A stretch of 41,746 bases of DNA, taken from positions 1 through 41,746 of the forward strand of contig CAZLHO010000024.1 of NCBI GenBank assembly GCA_964559455.1, in the 5' to 3' direction. Below, piece by piece: positions 24,743 to 33,173 of the stretch. The notes below the pieces were generated by a model. It did not search any database and had not been told where the DNA came from. It was given only the letters and a program-made list of their open reading frames with translations. This DNA is from CAZLHO01 sp964559455 (GTDB taxonomy: Bacteria; Krumholzibacteriota; Krumholzibacteriia; LZORAL124-64-63). Made by a program: the position numbers and the translations under genes. The stretch's first letter is position 1; each line of letters opens with the position of its first letter.

Positions 24743-25219
24743 TCAGGCGATGCCGGCCCGCACCCTGGGTTCGTCGTGGGCGTGCCGGGCCAGCGACCGC
24801 GCCAGCAATTCGCGGTGGTGCGCGCGGTGGCGCAGGGGGATGCGGAAATCGCCGCGCTCGCGTTCGGTGAGCACCAGCCAGTGGCGGCGCAGGAAGGAGA
24901 GCATCTCCTCGGTGGCCCGCGCGTAGGCCGTGAGCACGCGGCCGAAGGGCAGGCGGCAGAGCCGCTCGCGCTCCTCGACCTTCTCGGTCTCGAAGCGGGA
25001 GAAGGAGTCCGGGGGCAGCGGGGCGCCGGCGATCTTGGCGGCGAAGAAGCGGACGGTGAAGCCGTCCCACTGGGCGAGGTGCGCCAGGGTCTGCTTCAGC
25101 CCCAGCAGCTTGCCCTCGCCGGGTCTTTCGCGCAGCTCGGCGGGAAAGCGGAGGATCAGCTCGCGCAGTCTTCGGTCCTCTTCGACGAACCGGAAATAGA
25201 GCTTGTGGAACTCCTCCAT
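24743..25219 (-). CDS. DinB-like four-helix bundle protein
   Basis: The 158 residues are predicted all-helical, with FHKLYFRFVEEDRRL, LKQTLAHLAQWDGF (the DinB/ClbS-type His-containing second helix) and a C-terminal DFRIPLRHRAHHRELLARSLARHAHDE-type His-rich helix. DinB/DfsB-like proteins are metal-binding bundles, often thiol-dependent transferases or damage-response proteins, with few known functions. The start at 25219 is chosen from the AAGGGA ribosome binding site and the promoter just upstream; the longer reading to 25282 would start within the promoter. It appears to be transcribed alone. The family call is by pattern and moderate in certainty. Confidence 0.65.
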   Translation of the reverse strand: MEEFHKLYFRFVEEDRRLRELILRFPAELRERPGEGKLLGLKQTLAHLAQWDGFTVRFFAAKIAGAPLPPDSFSRFETEKVEERERLCRLPFGRVLTAYARATEEMLSFLRRHWLVLTERERGDFRIPLRHRAHHRELLARSLARHAHDEPRVRAGIA

Positions 25220-25250
25220 GGCGTCCCTTTCGTTGCTCGTCCCACGCATG

Positions 25251-25279
25251 ACAATACTGAGCGCGCGGGATGCGGGCAA
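25251..25279 (-). promoter_or_regulatory. Promoter of the DinB-like gene
   Basis: Minus strand: TTGCCC (25279..25274), a 17-nt spacer, TATTGT (25256..25251). The expected start is near 25244, leaving a leader of about 25 nt that contains the ribosome binding site. Confidence 0.5.
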
Positions 25280-25318
25280 CACCTGTATCGAGAATCGAAT
25301 ATCAGATCGGGAGAGGCG

Positions 25319-25741
25319 TCAGCGCCGGCGCCAGGCGGCGAGGTAGGCCCCGCCGCCCCACCCCAGGCAGACCCCCATGGCCAGGTAGGGAGCCACGAGC
25401 CAGACGGAGGGAACGTTGCGGCGCAGGGTCACGCCCATCAGCGACATCAGCAGGGCCATCAGCCAGCTGCGCCAGGGGAAGGCCGAGAAGAGGCAGGCCC
25501 GCTCGGGGCGGTCCTCCAGGCGGTCGAGGTTGCGGCGGACCAGCCTCCGGAAGGAGGTCCGCAACAGCAGCAGCCCCAGCGCGAGCCCGGCGAGGCCCAG
25601 CGGCAGGGCCCTGGCCGGGGCGAGACCGCCCAGCCAGAAGCCGGCGCGGATCAGCAGCATGACCCCGACGGCGCCCCACATCGCCCCCGCGATCAGGGCG
25701 AGGTGGCGCCGCGGGACGGCGGGGTTCAGTCGTTCGAGCAC
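25319..25741 (-). CDS. Small hypothetical membrane protein
   Basis: The 140 residues contain four hydrophobic segments: HLALIAGAMWGAVGVMLLIR, then ALPLGLAGLALGLLLLR, then a pair near the C-terminus after WRSWLMALLMSLMGV. The end is Arg-rich (AAWRRR). The family is not recognised. The start is set at GTG 25741, which overlaps the tyrS 3' end by 16 nt; the ribosome binding site is weak, and internal starts are possible. Its place at the end of the aroA-aroC-tyrS transcript suggests co-expression, without indicating a role. Confidence 0.6.
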   Translation of the reverse strand: MLERLNPAVPRRHLALIAGAMWGAVGVMLLIRAGFWLGGLAPARALPLGLAGLALGLLLLRTSFRRLVRRNLDRLEDRPERACLFSAFPWRSWLMALLMSLMGVTLRRNVPSVWLVAPYLAMGVCLGWGGGAYLAAWRRR

Positions 25742-27006
25742 GCGGGTCGACTCTCGACGAGGATGTGGTGGTGCCGTTTCTTGCCCGCCTGCAGGGCGAT
25801 GCGTCCGTCGCGGACGTCGTCGGGACCGAGGGCGCGCAGTTCGTCGCCCACCGGCTCGCCGTTGACCCGGATGCCGCCTTGACGGATCAGGCGCCTCGCC
25901 TCGCCCCTGCTCTTGGCGAGACCGGCCTCGGCCAGGACCTCGATCAGGGGCAGGCCGTCGCCGTCGAGGTCGGCCGCCGGCCGGGCGCTGGACGGGATCG
26001 CCGCCGCCTCCCCGCCGCCGCCGAAGAGGGCGTCGGCGGCCCGTTCGGCCTCGGCCGCCGCCCCGTCGCCGTGGACCAGTCCGGTCACGGCGCGGGCCAG
26101 CTCCCGCTTGGCCTCGCGGATGTCGGCGCCGCGCAGGGCGCCCAGGCGCCTCACCTCGTCCATCGGCATCAGCGTGTACAGGCCCAGGAAGCGCTCCACG
26201 TCGGCGTCGTCGACGTTCAGCCAGTACTGGAAGAAGTCGTAGGGGCTGGTGCGTTCGGGGTCCAGCCAGACCGCGCCGGCCGCGGTCTTGCCCATCTTCT
26301 CGCCGGTCGAGGTCGTCAGCAGGGGGAAGGTCAGCCCGAAGACCTCGACGCCGTTCATGCGCCGGGTCAGGTCCACTCCCGAGCAGATGTTCCCCCACTG
26401 GTCGTCGCCGCCCATCTGCAGGCGGCAGCCGTGACGGGCGTTCAGCTGCTGGAAGTCGAAGGCCTGCAGCAGCATGTAGTTGAATTCGATGAACGAGAGG
26501 CCCCGCTCGAGCCGGTTCTTCACCGAGTCCCGGGTCAACATCTGGTTGACGCTGAAGTGGCGGCCGACGTCGCGCAGGAAGTCGATGTACTCGTAGCCGC
26601 GCAGCCAGTCGGCGTTGTCGATCATCAGCCCGTCGCCGGGGCCGTCGCCCATGCGGATGAAGCGCGAGAGCTGGACCCGGATGCCCTCCAGGTTCTCGGC
26701 GATCTGCTCCGGGCTGAGCACCTGGCGCAGCTCGGTCTTGCCGCTGGGATCGCCGACCATGGCCGTGCCGCCGCCGACGATGGCGATCGGACGGTGGCCG
26801 TGGCGCTGCAGGTGGACCAGGCCCATGATCGGCAGCAGGCTGCCGACGTGCAGCGACGAGGCCGTGGGGTCGAAGCCGATGTAGGCCGTGACCGCCCCGG
26901 CGGCCAGCAGCTCCTTCAGGCCCTGGTGATCGGTGCACTGGCGCAGGAATCCGCGGTCCTGGAGGGTGTCCAGGAAAAGATCGCGGGGCAGGGTCGTCTC
27001 GCTCAT
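25726..27006 (-). CDS. tyrS: Tyrosine--tRNA ligase
   Basis: The 426 residues form a class I synthetase of the bacterial TyrRS type. The HIGH equivalent is HVGS at 53-56, within GFDPTASSLHVGS. GGGTAMVGDPSGKTE and the Tyr-site segment QMGGDDQWGNI are intact. The KMSKS equivalent is KMGKT at 237-241. The C-terminal S4-type RNA-binding domain spans about 345-410 (LAKSRGEARRLIRQGGIRVN). It charges tRNA-Tyr in the cytoplasm. The ATG overlaps the aroC stop by 4 nt (ATGA), so tyrosine charging is coupled genetically to the aromatic pathway above it. Confidence 0.97.
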   Translation of the reverse strand: MSETTLPRDLFLDTLQDRGFLRQCTDHQGLKELLAAGAVTAYIGFDPTASSLHVGSLLPIMGLVHLQRHGHRPIAIVGGGTAMVGDPSGKTELRQVLSPEQIAENLEGIRVQLSRFIRMGDGPGDGLMIDNADWLRGYEYIDFLRDVGRHFSVNQMLTRDSVKNRLERGLSFIEFNYMLLQAFDFQQLNARHGCRLQMGGDDQWGNICSGVDLTRRMNGVEVFGLTFPLLTTSTGEKMGKTAAGAVWLDPERTSPYDFFQYWLNVDDADVERFLGLYTLMPMDEVRRLGALRGADIREAKRELARAVTGLVHGDGAAAEAERAADALFGGGGEAAAIPSSARPAADLDGDGLPLIEVLAEAGLAKSRGEARRLIRQGGIRVNGEPVGDELRALGPDDVRDGRIALQAGKKRHHHILVESRPACSND

Positions 27007-28208
27007 GGTCGCTCCCCGGCCGGCGCGGGGCCGGCTCCGGTGTCGGGTCCTCTTTCCTCGCCCCCGCCGGCGGCGGGGATGCGCAGGCCGGTCAGGCGCC
27101 GGGCGCGCCGCAGCAGTTCCGGCAGCGGCGCCTCCCCCAGGTCGCGCACCAGTTCGGCGGCCAGGCGCCAGGCGACGGCGGCCTCGGCCACCACGCCCGC
27201 CGCCGGCACCACGCAGGTGTCGGAACGGACGTAGCCGGCGCGCACCGCCTCGCCGGTCACGAGATCGACGCTGCGCAGGCCGTCGCGCTGCGTGGCGATC
27301 GGCTTGACCCAGCCCCGCAGGCGCAGCGGCATGCCGTTGGTCACGCCGCCCTCGAGGCCGCCGGCGCGATTGGTGCGCCGGGTCAGCGGCGGGAATATCT
27401 CGTCGTGGGCGTCGCGGCCGGGGCGGGCGGCCACGGCCAGGGCCTCGCCCAGGGCGACGGCCTTGACGCTGGGCACGGCCATCACCTCGGCGGCCAGCGC
27501 GGCGTCCAGGCGCCGGTCCGGATGGGCGTAGGTGCCCAGGCCGACGGGCAGGCCGTAGGCCACCACCTCGAAGACCCCGCCCAGGGTCGTCCCCTCGGCC
27601 TCGGCCGCGTCCACGGCGGCGACCATGGCCGCCTCGGCGTCCGGGTCCAGGCAACGCAGCGGCGTGCCCTCGCGCACGGCCGACAGCGCCTCCTCGGCGG
27701 GCTCGCGGTCCTCGTCCCCGCCGCCCGCGGCCGCCGTCACGCCGCCGATCGCCAGCACGTGGCTCAGCACGATGACGCCGAACTCGGCCAGCAACAACTT
27801 GGCGCAGGCGCCGGCGGCCGTCAAACCCGCGGTGGCGCGGGCGCTGGCCCGCTCGGCGACGGGGCCGCAGCCCGCGTAGCCGTAGCGCACCATGCCGGCG
27901 TAGTCGGCGTGCCCCGGCCGGGGAGCCGACCACTCCTGCAGGGGGCGGTCGCCGCGCACCTTGTGGTCGACGTTCTCGACCACGAAGGCGATCGGCGAGC
28001 CCAGGGTCGTCCCGTCCTGCAGGCCGGCCAGGAAGCGCGCCCGGTCGTCTTCGATGCGCCGCGCACGGAAGCCGCGGCCGTGGCCTTCGAGACGGCGGCG
28101 CAGCTCGGCGTCGACGGCGGCGGCGGGCAGCCGCACGCCGGCCGGAAATCCCTCGAGGATCCCGACCTGCGCCGGACCGTGGCTTTCGCCGGCAAGCAGG
28201 TACCTCAT
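27003..28208 (-). CDS. aroC: Chorismate synthase
   Basis: The 401 residues form an FMN-dependent enzyme that converts EPSP to chorismate, the last step of the shikimate pathway. Family signatures are GESHGPA near the N-terminus, the basic substrate site HGRGFRARR, RPGHADYAG, ERASARAT, and GLEGGVTNGMPL. A Pro/Gly/Ala-rich tail after the conserved core (last 30 or so residues, GGGEERGPDTGAGPAPAG) appears specific to this protein. The ATG overlaps the aroA stop by one base and the 3' end overlaps tyrS by 4 nt. Confidence 0.97.
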   Translation of the reverse strand: MRYLLAGESHGPAQVGILEGFPAGVRLPAAAVDAELRRRLEGHGRGFRARRIEDDRARFLAGLQDGTTLGSPIAFVVENVDHKVRGDRPLQEWSAPRPGHADYAGMVRYGYAGCGPVAERASARATAGLTAAGACAKLLLAEFGVIVLSHVLAIGGVTAAAGGGDEDREPAEEALSAVREGTPLRCLDPDAEAAMVAAVDAAEAEGTTLGGVFEVVAYGLPVGLGTYAHPDRRLDAALAAEVMAVPSVKAVALGEALAVAARPGRDAHDEIFPPLTRRTNRAGGLEGGVTNGMPLRLRGWVKPIATQRDGLRSVDLVTGEAVRAGYVRSDTCVVPAAGVVAEAAVAWRLAAELVRDLGEAPLPELLRRARRLTGLRIPAAGGGEERGPDTGAGPAPAGERP

Positions 28209-29539
28209 CAGCGCCCTTCCCCTTCGGCCGCGGCCAGGAGATCGAAGAAGCCGGGGAATGATATGTTCACGCAGTCGACGTCGTCCAGGACCGTCTCGCA
28301 ACGGGCGGCTCCCGCGGCCACGGCCAGGGCCATCGCCACCCGGTGGTCGCCCGCCGTCCGCAGCCGGACCCGCCCGCTGCCCTGGCCCAGATTCACCGGT
28401 CCGGTGATCAGCAGGCCGTCGGGCTGCTCCAGCACGGGAACTCCGTAGGCGCGCAGGGCCACGGTCATCGTCTTGATCCGATCGGACTCCTTGACCCGCA
28501 GCTCGCCGGCCCCGCGCACCAGCGAGACGCCGTCGGCGGCGGCGGCCAGGACGCAGAGCATGGGCAGCTCGTCGATCAGGGCGGGGATCTCGTCGGGGCC
28601 CAGCCGGAAAGGCCGCAGGGGGGCCGAACCCACCGTGACGTCGCCCCGGGGCTCCCAGCCGTCGTCGCCGTCCGGAGCCACGGCCAGCGGGGCGCCCATC
28701 GCCTCGAGCACCCGCAGGAAGCCGGTGCGGGTCGGATTCAACGAGATCCCGCGCACCGTCAGCTCGGAGCCGGGACGCAGGGCCGCCGCCGCCAGCAGGA
28801 AGGCCGCGGACGAGGGATCCCCGGGCACGGCGACGTCGAAAGGATCGAGCGGGCGTCCGCCCTGAACCGTCACCCGACCGCCCTCCTGGTCGTCGACGGC
28901 CAGATCGGCGCCCATGATCCCCAGCAGGCGCTCGGTGTGGTCGCGGGAGACGCCGCAGTTGCCCACCTGGACCGGACCGTCGGCGGCCAGGCCCGCCAGC
29001 AGGATCGCCGACTTGACCTGGGCCGAGGGCACGGCCAGCTGGCAGGAGGCGCCGCGCAGAGGGGCGCCGGTGACCAGGCAGGGCAGGCGGCCCGGACGCT
29101 GGGGAAAATCGAGACGGCCCTGGAGCCGTTTCAGGGGCCGGGCCACCCGTCCCATCGGCCGGCCGCGCAGGGAGGCGTCGCCGTCGAGCACGACGCGCGC
29201 CCGCCGCCCGCAGACCAGCCCCGCCAGCAGCCTGGCGGTGGTGGCGCTGTTGCCGCAGTCCAGGGGCAGGGGCTCGCCTTCGGCCACCTCCTGCGCCGGG
29301 GCGGGAAACGTTCCCGGGGCGACGACGAGTTCGTCCCCCTGCTCCCGGATCGCGGCGCCCAGGGCGCTCATGGCCGCCATGGTGCGGCGCGTGTCGGCGG
29401 CGTCGAGCCAGCCCCGGACACGGCAGGGGCCGGACGCCAGGGGCGCCATCATCAGAACGCGGTGGGTGATGGACTTGTCCCCCGGGACGGCGACGGCGCC
29501 GTGGAGCGGCGCCGCGCGGGGGTTCAGGATCAAGCTCAT
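28208..29539 (-). CDS. aroA: 3-phosphoshikimate 1-carboxyvinyltransferase (EPSP synthase)
   Basis: The 443 residues catalyse shikimate-3-phosphate plus PEP to EPSP. The substrate-binding start PGDKSITHR (19-27) is exact. CGNSATTARLLAGL, PGDPSSAAFLLAAA and the catalytic DELPMLCVLAAA segment are all present, with RVKESDR and DHRVAMALAVA near the end. Conserved residues around CGNSATTAR give no clear class I or class II call by eye. GGGGAG precedes the ATG. It is the first gene of aroA-aroC-tyrS and has its own promoter, back-to-back with that of the MATE gene. Confidence 0.97.
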   Translation of the reverse strand: MSLILNPRAAPLHGAVAVPGDKSITHRVLMMAPLASGPCRVRGWLDAADTRRTMAAMSALGAAIREQGDELVVAPGTFPAPAQEVAEGEPLPLDCGNSATTARLLAGLVCGRRARVVLDGDASLRGRPMGRVARPLKRLQGRLDFPQRPGRLPCLVTGAPLRGASCQLAVPSAQVKSAILLAGLAADGPVQVGNCGVSRDHTERLLGIMGADLAVDDQEGGRVTVQGGRPLDPFDVAVPGDPSSAAFLLAAAALRPGSELTVRGISLNPTRTGFLRVLEAMGAPLAVAPDGDDGWEPRGDVTVGSAPLRPFRLGPDEIPALIDELPMLCVLAAAADGVSLVRGAGELRVKESDRIKTMTVALRAYGVPVLEQPDGLLITGPVNLGQGSGRVRLRTAGDHRVAMALAVAAGAARCETVLDDVDCVNISFPGFFDLLAAAEGEGR

Positions 29540-29568
29540 GGCGGCTCCCCCGAGGATTCGGTTCCGGC

Positions 29569-29598
29569 AACGTAGACGACCCGCAGGCGCGGGGTCAA
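29569..29598 (-). promoter_or_regulatory. Promoter of aroA-aroC-tyrS
   Basis: Minus strand: TTGACC (29598..29593, 5 of 6), an 18-nt spacer, TACGTT (29574..29569). The expected start is near 29562, about 22 nt before aroA. The -35 lies within a small inverted repeat, GGGT-CA-ACCC (29592..29601), that abuts the -35 of the divergent MATE promoter. Confidence 0.5.
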
Positions 29599-29601
29599 CC
29601 C

Positions 29602-29630
29602 TTGTCAGGTCCGTCCGGGGCCTCTATGTT
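29602..29630 (+). promoter_or_regulatory. Promoter of the MATE gene (probably leaderless transcript)
   Basis: TTGTCA (29602..29607, 5 of 6), exactly 17 nt, TATGTT (29625..29630, 4 of 6). The expected start at about 29637-29640 falls on or next to the ATG at 29640, and no ribosome binding site precedes that ATG. Confidence 0.55.
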
Positions 29631-29639
29631 GCGCGCATC

Positions 29640-31091
29640 ATGCAGCAGCCGACGACCGTTCACGCCCCGGATCCGGGGACTCCGACCACCGGCGGACTCG
29701 CCGGGCTGCTGCGCGTGCATCACGGCCGCGAGATCATCGCCCTGGCCACCCCCACGGTGCTGGCGATGTTCTCGCAGACCCTGATGTGGACCGTCGACAC
29801 CATCTTCCTGGGCCACGTCTCGAGCCTGGCCCTGGCGGCCGCCGGCCTGGGCGGCATCCTGGCCTGGACCGCCTACAGCCTCTTCAACAACCTGAGCCGC
29901 ATCAGCGGCACCTTCGTCGCCCAGGCCCACGGCCGCGGCGACGACGAGGCGGTGGGCGACTACACCTGGCAGACCCTCTACATCGCCTTCGGCGCGGGAC
30001 TGCTGCTGACCCTGCTCGGGGTCCTGAGCCACCACGTCCTGGTCCTGACGCGCAACCCGGCCGAAGTCCAGGCCGCGGCCCACGACTACATCAAGTGGCG
30101 GATGATGAGCGCCGTCTTCACCCAGGCCGGATTCACCCTGATGGGCTTCTTCCAGGGCCGCCGCCGGGTGCACGTGCCGATGTGGGCGGGCATCGCCGCC
30201 AACGTCCTGAACGTGGTCTTCGACATCTGGCTCATCTTCGGCTGGCGGGGCATGGAGATCGGCGGTCGGCACCTGCTGGCCGCGCCGGCCCTCGGCGTGA
30301 CCGGAGCCGCCATGGCCACCAGCATCGCCGCGACCGTCAACTTCCTGATCCTGGCCGTGTGGATGGTCGCGCCGGCCGAGAACCGCCGCCGCTTCCGCAT
30401 CCACCGGCCCCGCCGGCCCGACCCGCGGCGCATCCTGCGCCTGGTGCGCATCGGCCTGCCTTCGGCCGCCGAAGGCTTCGCCGACATGGGCTCCTTCGCC
30501 CTCTTCACCGTCATCATCGGCATGACCGGCACCGTCTCGCTGGCGGCCGCAAACATCTCGGTGCAGATGCTGTCCTTCAGCTTCATGCCCATGTGGGGAC
30601 TGACCATCGCCGGTTCGGTGCTGACCGGCAACTGGCTGGGCAAGGGCGACCCCGACGCGGCGGCCGCCTACGGCCGGCAGGTCTTCAAGCTGGGCCTCTA
30701 CTATACGCTGTTCGTGGCGACGATCCTGCTGGCCCTGAACGTCCGCATCTACCGCCTCTTCACTCCCGACCCCGAGGTGCTCGCCTTCGCCGGCGGCCTG
30801 GTGGCGGCGGTCGCCTTCTTCCAGGTGGGCGACAGCATGCGCATGGTGGGCAGCGGCCTGCTGACCGGCGCCGGCGACACCCGCTTCAACATGGTCGTGA
30901 GCCTGGCCGTGGGCTGGGGCATCTTCATCCCGCTGACCTGGCTGCTGATCGTGCGCCTGGGCGGGTCGGTGGTCACGGCCTGGGTCGGCGGCGCGGCCTG
31001 CTACTGCCTGCAGGGAGTGCTCTTCTGGCTGCGCTTCCGCGGCGGCCGCTGGCGGCGGATCCGCATCTTCGGCGACGACGCGCCCGCCTAG
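29640..31091 (+). CDS. MATE family efflux transporter
   Basis: The 483 residues contain 12 hydrophobic segments in two similar halves. The first begins IIALATPTVLAMFSQTLMWTVDTIFLGHVS, the typical MATE first-helix pair, and the second begins LVRIGLPSAAEGFADMGSFAL. Members export cationic drugs or metabolites in exchange for Na+ or H+ across the inner membrane. The substrate is unknown. The start is ATG at 29640 in frame with the core; no Shine-Dalgarno is seen, consistent with a leaderless message from the promoter just upstream. It converges on the TonB-dependent receptor gene, and the two stop codons share one CTAG. Confidence 0.93.
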   Translation: MQQPTTVHAPDPGTPTTGGLAGLLRVHHGREIIALATPTVLAMFSQTLMWTVDTIFLGHVSSLALAAAGLGGILAWTAYSLFNNLSRISGTFVAQAHGRGDDEAVGDYTWQTLYIAFGAGLLLTLLGVLSHHVLVLTRNPAEVQAAAHDYIKWRMMSAVFTQAGFTLMGFFQGRRRVHVPMWAGIAANVLNVVFDIWLIFGWRGMEIGGRHLLAAPALGVTGAAMATSIAATVNFLILAVWMVAPAENRRRFRIHRPRRPDPRRILRLVRIGLPSAAEGFADMGSFALFTVIIGMTGTVSLAAANISVQMLSFSFMPMWGLTIAGSVLTGNWLGKGDPDAAAAYGRQVFKLGLYYTLFVATILLALNVRIYRLFTPDPEVLAFAGGLVAAVAFFQVGDSMRMVGSGLLTGAGDTRFNMVVSLAVGWGIFIPLTWLLIVRLGGSVVTAWVGGAACYCLQGVLFWLRFRGGRWRRIRIFGDDAPA

Positions 31092-33019
31092 AAATCCCGC
31101 GCCATCCCCCAGGTGACCAGCTGTCCCGGCATGGGCACGCCGGGGATCTCCTCGTAGTCCCGGTCGAGCACGTTCGTCACCTGCATCTCCAGGCGCCACG
31201 GCGCGCGCGTCCAGGCGATCAGCAGGTCCAGCACGAAGCGGTCGCGGCCGCCGGACATCTGCGCGTAACGGCCGACGGCGGTCAGGCGCAGCGCGGGGTC
31301 GGGGGCCAGGCCCGCCTCGACCGACAGCAGCTGGCGGGGCGCCGTGAAACCGTACTTCGAGACGAAGCCTACCGGCAGGTCGTTGCGCTTGCGCATCAGG
31401 GTGTGGCTGAAGGCGAGCACGTGCCCCTCGGGCGAGACGTAGCGCGCCGTCTGGACGACGCCGCGGGTGCGGCCGGCGGCGATGTTGCGAACCTGCCAGA
31501 CGACGTCCGGGGCGTCGGCGGGACGCGCCCAGTCGATCAGGTCCCTCTCGTGGCGTTCGAAGAAGGTGCCGGCGAAGATCCAGGCGCCGCGCCGCAGGTC
31601 CAGGCCCGCGTCCCAGGCCCAGCCCCGCTCGGGCTCCAGGCCGGCGTCTCCCCGGTTGGCGGGATCCTCGTAGTAGAGCTCCGTGAAGGTGGGCATGCGG
31701 AAGATGGTGCCCGCCGAGGCGCGCAGGACGGCGCCGCCGCCGACCGTCCAGGACAGTGCGCCCGACCGGGACCAGCGCGGCGCCAGCGATTCCCGGGCGT
31801 CCAGGCGCAGGCCCAGGGTCCAGCGCAACGGCGCCCGCTGCCAGGCCAGTTCGGCCGCGCCGGACAGGCGGCGGCGCAGGTGGTCCCCCAGGGCGGGACC
31901 GCGCACGACGACGCCCTCGACGCGGCGGACGCCCTCGCTGGCGATGTCCTCGTAGACCGCATCGGCGCCCAGGGCCAGGGCCAGCCCCGGCGCCGCGCGC
32001 AGGACGCCGCGCAGCTCCGCGCCCCCGCGGCGGCTGCGATGCTCGTTCGTGTAGCGGTCGGGGTCGGCGCGGAAGAGGGTGAAACGGTCGTCGTGGCGGC
32101 GGAAGTGCAGCCGGGGCTCCAGGGTCAGCCGATCCGAAAGGTCGCGGCGGAAGCGGGCCGAGGCGAAGAGGGTCTCGGTGCGCTCGCGCGAATCGAAGGG
32201 CGCGTAGAAATCCCGGGCCCCGAACTCGCGCCGGGCGAAGCCCACGAAGACGTCGGCCCCGCCCGCCCGACCCTCGCCGCGCAGGCGGCCCGAGACGAAG
32301 CGGTTGTCGGCGTCGGCGCCCGGGCGATCGCCGTCGATGCGGAAGCGCTCGGCGGCCAGCCGGCCGCGCAGGCCGCCCGCCAGGCGGCCGGTGTCCCAGG
32401 CCCCGTGCGCGCCCCAGGCGCCCTCGCCGCCGCCGGTCAGGCCGATGGAGCCGCCGGTCTCTTCGCCGGGCCGCCGGATGACGGCGTTGACCGTCCCCCC
32501 GAATGCGTTGGCTCCGTACAGGGCGGCGCCGTGGCCGCGCAGGACCTCCAGGCGCTCCAGCTCGCCGCGCCCGAAGGGCAGGTCCAGGCTGTGGTGGCCG
32601 GTCTGGGGATCGCCGGCCTCGATCCCGTCCAGCAGCACCTGCACCTGTTCGAAGGTCGATCCCCGGATCGAGAGGTCGGCCTGCACGCCGTACTGCTGCC
32701 GTTGGCTGACGGCGACGGCCGGCGCCAGGGCCAGCGCCTCGGCCGCCGAACGTCCGGGCAGCCGGGCCAGCGACTCGGCGTCGAGCAGGGTGACGGTGCG
32801 CACGACCCCGGGCAGGGCCGCGGGCACGCGCGAGCCCACGACCTCGACCGGAGCCGTCAGCCACAGCGTGTCCCCGTCGGCCATGATGAAGGCGGCGGTG
32901 TCGGCCGACGCGACGGCCGGCGGCGAGGCGACGGCCGGCGACAGGGCGGCGAGCAGCAGGACGGGCGCCAGAACGGCGGCTCGGCGGACGACTCGAGAAC
33001 GATCTCGGGGGACGGGCAT
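31088..33019 (-). CDS. TonB-dependent outer-membrane receptor, BtuB-like
   Basis: The 643 residues have a signal peptide (about 1-32) whose 3' part carries an 18-bp tandem repeat (PAVAS twice). The plug domain follows at about 57-170 (VEVVGSRV, SAAEALALAPAVAVSQR, DLSIRGSTFEQVQVLLDGI, ELERLEVLRGHGAALYGANAFGG). A beta-barrel runs to the end, with the terminal aromatic F. The length and short plug are BtuB-like, so a corrinoid or other small chelate is a reasonable guess. No cobalamin riboswitch is seen upstream, and no TonB/ExbBD or ABC importer is in the window. It has its own promoter at 33074..33103. Confidence 0.9.
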   Translation of the reverse strand: MPVPRDRSRVVRRAAVLAPVLLLAALSPAVASPPAVASADTAAFIMADGDTLWLTAPVEVVGSRVPAALPGVVRTVTLLDAESLARLPGRSAAEALALAPAVAVSQRQQYGVQADLSIRGSTFEQVQVLLDGIEAGDPQTGHHSLDLPFGRGELERLEVLRGHGAALYGANAFGGTVNAVIRRPGEETGGSIGLTGGGEGAWGAHGAWDTGRLAGGLRGRLAAERFRIDGDRPGADADNRFVSGRLRGEGRAGGADVFVGFARREFGARDFYAPFDSRERTETLFASARFRRDLSDRLTLEPRLHFRRHDDRFTLFRADPDRYTNEHRSRRGGAELRGVLRAAPGLALALGADAVYEDIASEGVRRVEGVVVRGPALGDHLRRRLSGAAELAWQRAPLRWTLGLRLDARESLAPRWSRSGALSWTVGGGAVLRASAGTIFRMPTFTELYYEDPANRGDAGLEPERGWAWDAGLDLRRGAWIFAGTFFERHERDLIDWARPADAPDVVWQVRNIAAGRTRGVVQTARYVSPEGHVLAFSHTLMRKRNDLPVGFVSKYGFTAPRQLLSVEAGLAPDPALRLTAVGRYAQMSGGRDRFVLDLLIAWTRAPWRLEMQVTNVLDRDYEEIPGVPMPGQLVTWGMARDF

Positions 33020-33073
33020 GACGGCATCCTCGGAACGGCTGCGGGGCCACGGGATCGGTTGCTCTCGATCGGG

Positions 33074-33103
33074 AATCTAGGCCAAGGCCGAAGCGGGCGC
33101 CAA
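33074..33103 (-). promoter_or_regulatory. Promoter of the TonB-dependent receptor gene
   Basis: Minus strand: TTGGCG (33103..33098), an 18-nt spacer, TAGATT (33079..33074). The expected start is near 33067, giving a leader of about 48 nt. The -35 overlaps the T-rich tail of the upstream gene's terminator. Confidence 0.45.
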
Positions 33104-33140
33104 CAAAGAGGCCGGGGAGGCCCCGCGGACCTCCCCGGCC
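33101..33140 (-). terminator. Rho-independent terminator of the MFS transporter gene
   Basis: An 11-bp perfect GC-rich stem (33110..33120 with 33130..33140) and a 9-nt loop are followed on the minus strand by TCTTTGTTG. It lies about 34 bp past the stop codon of the transporter gene. Confidence 0.75.
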
Positions 33141-33173
33141 GAAAACCCCGCGCGACGGGAGCGTCCCGGCAGG

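Noticed and set aside
29595..33050. Very long minus-strand frame of 1151 codons across the MATE and receptor genes
   Set aside because: It is antisense to the MATE gene and out of frame with the receptor gene. The MATE and receptor readings have clear family motifs; this one has only Arg/Gly/Pro/Ala-rich sequence.
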